Below, piece after piece: positions 5,604-6,206 of a stretch of 6,206 bases of DNA (position 1 is its first letter; each line of letters starts with the position of its first letter). The notes beneath the pieces are model-generated. The model made no database searches. It saw only the letters and a program-made list of their open reading frames with translations, and was not told the DNA's origin. Source of the DNA: Candidatus Omnitrophota bacterium. GTDB taxonomy: Bacteria; Omnitrophota; Koll11; Gygaellales; JAHJCI01. Position numbers and translations under genes: made by a program. The stretch lies in assembly GCA_030622705.1 (NCBI GenBank), contig JAUXFU010000055.1:1-6206 (forward strand), read 5' to 3'.

Positions 5604-6206
5604 ATGTTTGATTTAGTGGTAATCGGAACAGGACCGGCAGGTTTTAACGCGGCGCAAGAGGCAAAAAAACTCAGGCTTAAATGTGCCGTAATCGATAAAG
5701 ATAAGATTGGCGGTACCTGTCTTAATCACGGATGTATCCCCACCAAAACATTAATCCACTGCGCAAAAACATATTCCCTTACTAAAAAATCTACAAAGTT
5801 CGGCATAGAAATAACTGATTCAAAGTTAAACTTTTTAAAAATCCAGGAAAGGAAAAATGTTATCGTCGAACAATTAGGCAAGGGTATGCAATTCATGCTT
5901 GGCGATACCGTTTTTCTAAAAGGGCAGGCACAATTTATATCCAACCAGGAACTGGAAATCAACAAAAAGAGAATTAAAACCAAACATATAATTATTGCCA
6001 CCGGCTCAAAGCCAGCTCAACTGCCTAAGTTAAGATTCGATGGTAAAAAAATCGTTTCCAGCAGTCAGATATTAGATTTAAAGAGTCTGCCCCGTTCACT
6101 ATTGATAATCGGCGGCGGCGTAATTGGCTGCGAATTTGCCAGTTTATTCTCTGCTTTGGGCGCACAGGTAAGAATCATAGAACTATTACCGCGGCTTCTC
6201 CCTGAA
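5604..6206 (+). CDS. lpdA: Dihydrolipoamide dehydrogenase (E3), N-terminal part (3' cut by window)
   Basis: E3 reoxidises dihydrolipoamide in the pyruvate, 2-oxoglutarate and branched-chain dehydrogenase complexes and in glycine cleavage, passing electrons through FAD to NAD. The frame is open from the ATG at 5604 to the window edge, 201 codons. It shows the FAD-binding G-T-G-P-A-G (8-13), D31 at the end of the second strand, the redox disulfide G-G-T-C39-L-N-H-G-C44-I-P-T-K, the A-T-G-S motif (132-135) and the NAD-binding G-G-G-V-I-G (170-175), with E193 at the strand end as expected for NAD. The His-Glu dyad and dimer domain lie beyond the edge. It starts 5 nt after mdh without a Shine-Dalgarno. 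Its position after icd and mdh suggests a role in a 2-oxoacid dehydrogenase complex, perhaps 2-oxoglutarate dehydrogenase. Another flavin disulfide reductase is possible but less likely. Confidence 0.9.
   Translation, partial: MFDLVVIGTGPAGFNAAQEAKKLRLKCAVIDKDKIGGTCLNHGCIPTKTLIHCAKTYSLTKKSTKFGIEITDSKLNFLKIQERKNVIVEQLGKGMQFMLGDTVFLKGQAQFISNQELEINKKRIKTKHIIIATGSKPAQLPKLRFDGKKIVSSSQILDLKSLPRSLLIIGGGVIGCEFASLFSALGAQVRIIELLPRLLPE

Overview
The window reads as one continuous, same-strand bacterial gene block with no stretch over about 100 bases free of coding sequence. It opens with the last 20 codons of what looks like rpoA (RNA polymerase alpha), followed by rplQ (ribosomal protein L17). This is the normal end of the ribosomal-protein alpha operon. 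Six genes then follow in the same direction: an aconitase-superfamily large subunit (LeuC/HacA type), pilT (type IV pilus retraction ATPase), the matching small subunit (LeuD/HacB type), an NAD(P)-isocitrate dehydrogenase, an LDH-like malate dehydrogenase, and the first 201 codons of dihydrolipoamide dehydrogenase, cut by the window edge.

Gene junctions are mostly tight: rpoA-rplQ 3 nt, rplQ-leuC 17 nt, leuC-pilT 42 nt, leuD-icd overlapping by 20 nt, icd-mdh overlapping by 4 nt (ATGA), mdh-lpd 5 nt. The only sizeable gap is 101 nt between pilT and the small-subunit gene; it holds two weak inverted repeats and no convincing promoter or terminator. No intrinsic terminator was seen after rplQ, so transcription could run from the housekeeping ribosomal operon into the metabolic genes.

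Metabolically, the genes after L17 look like pieces of the citric acid cycle rather than of leucine synthesis. The dehydrogenase next to the LeuCD-like pair has the substrate-binding motif of isocitrate dehydrogenase, not isopropylmalate dehydrogenase, and it is followed by malate dehydrogenase and the E3 subunit of 2-oxoacid dehydrogenases. My inference is that the two-subunit dehydratase may act as an aconitase (citrate to isocitrate) that feeds the adjacent isocitrate dehydrogenase. The small-subunit specificity loop (Y-K-F-S) matches neither the isopropylmalate nor the homoaconitate form as I remember them. No citrate synthase, 2-isopropylmalate synthase or leuB is in the window.

The host is a bacterium (alpha operon, L17, PilT), AT-rich, and probably diderm with type IV pili. 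The archaeal-type 418-residue dehydratase large subunit, the extended L17 and the unusual gene order fit a little-studied lineage. Omnitrophota or a similar candidate phylum is a guess only. No mobile element, CRISPR array, tRNA or rRNA was seen. I do not see a new kind of system here; the points most worth attention are the aconitase reassignment, pilT splitting the two subunit genes, and the mixed cofactor residues in the isocitrate dehydrogenase.
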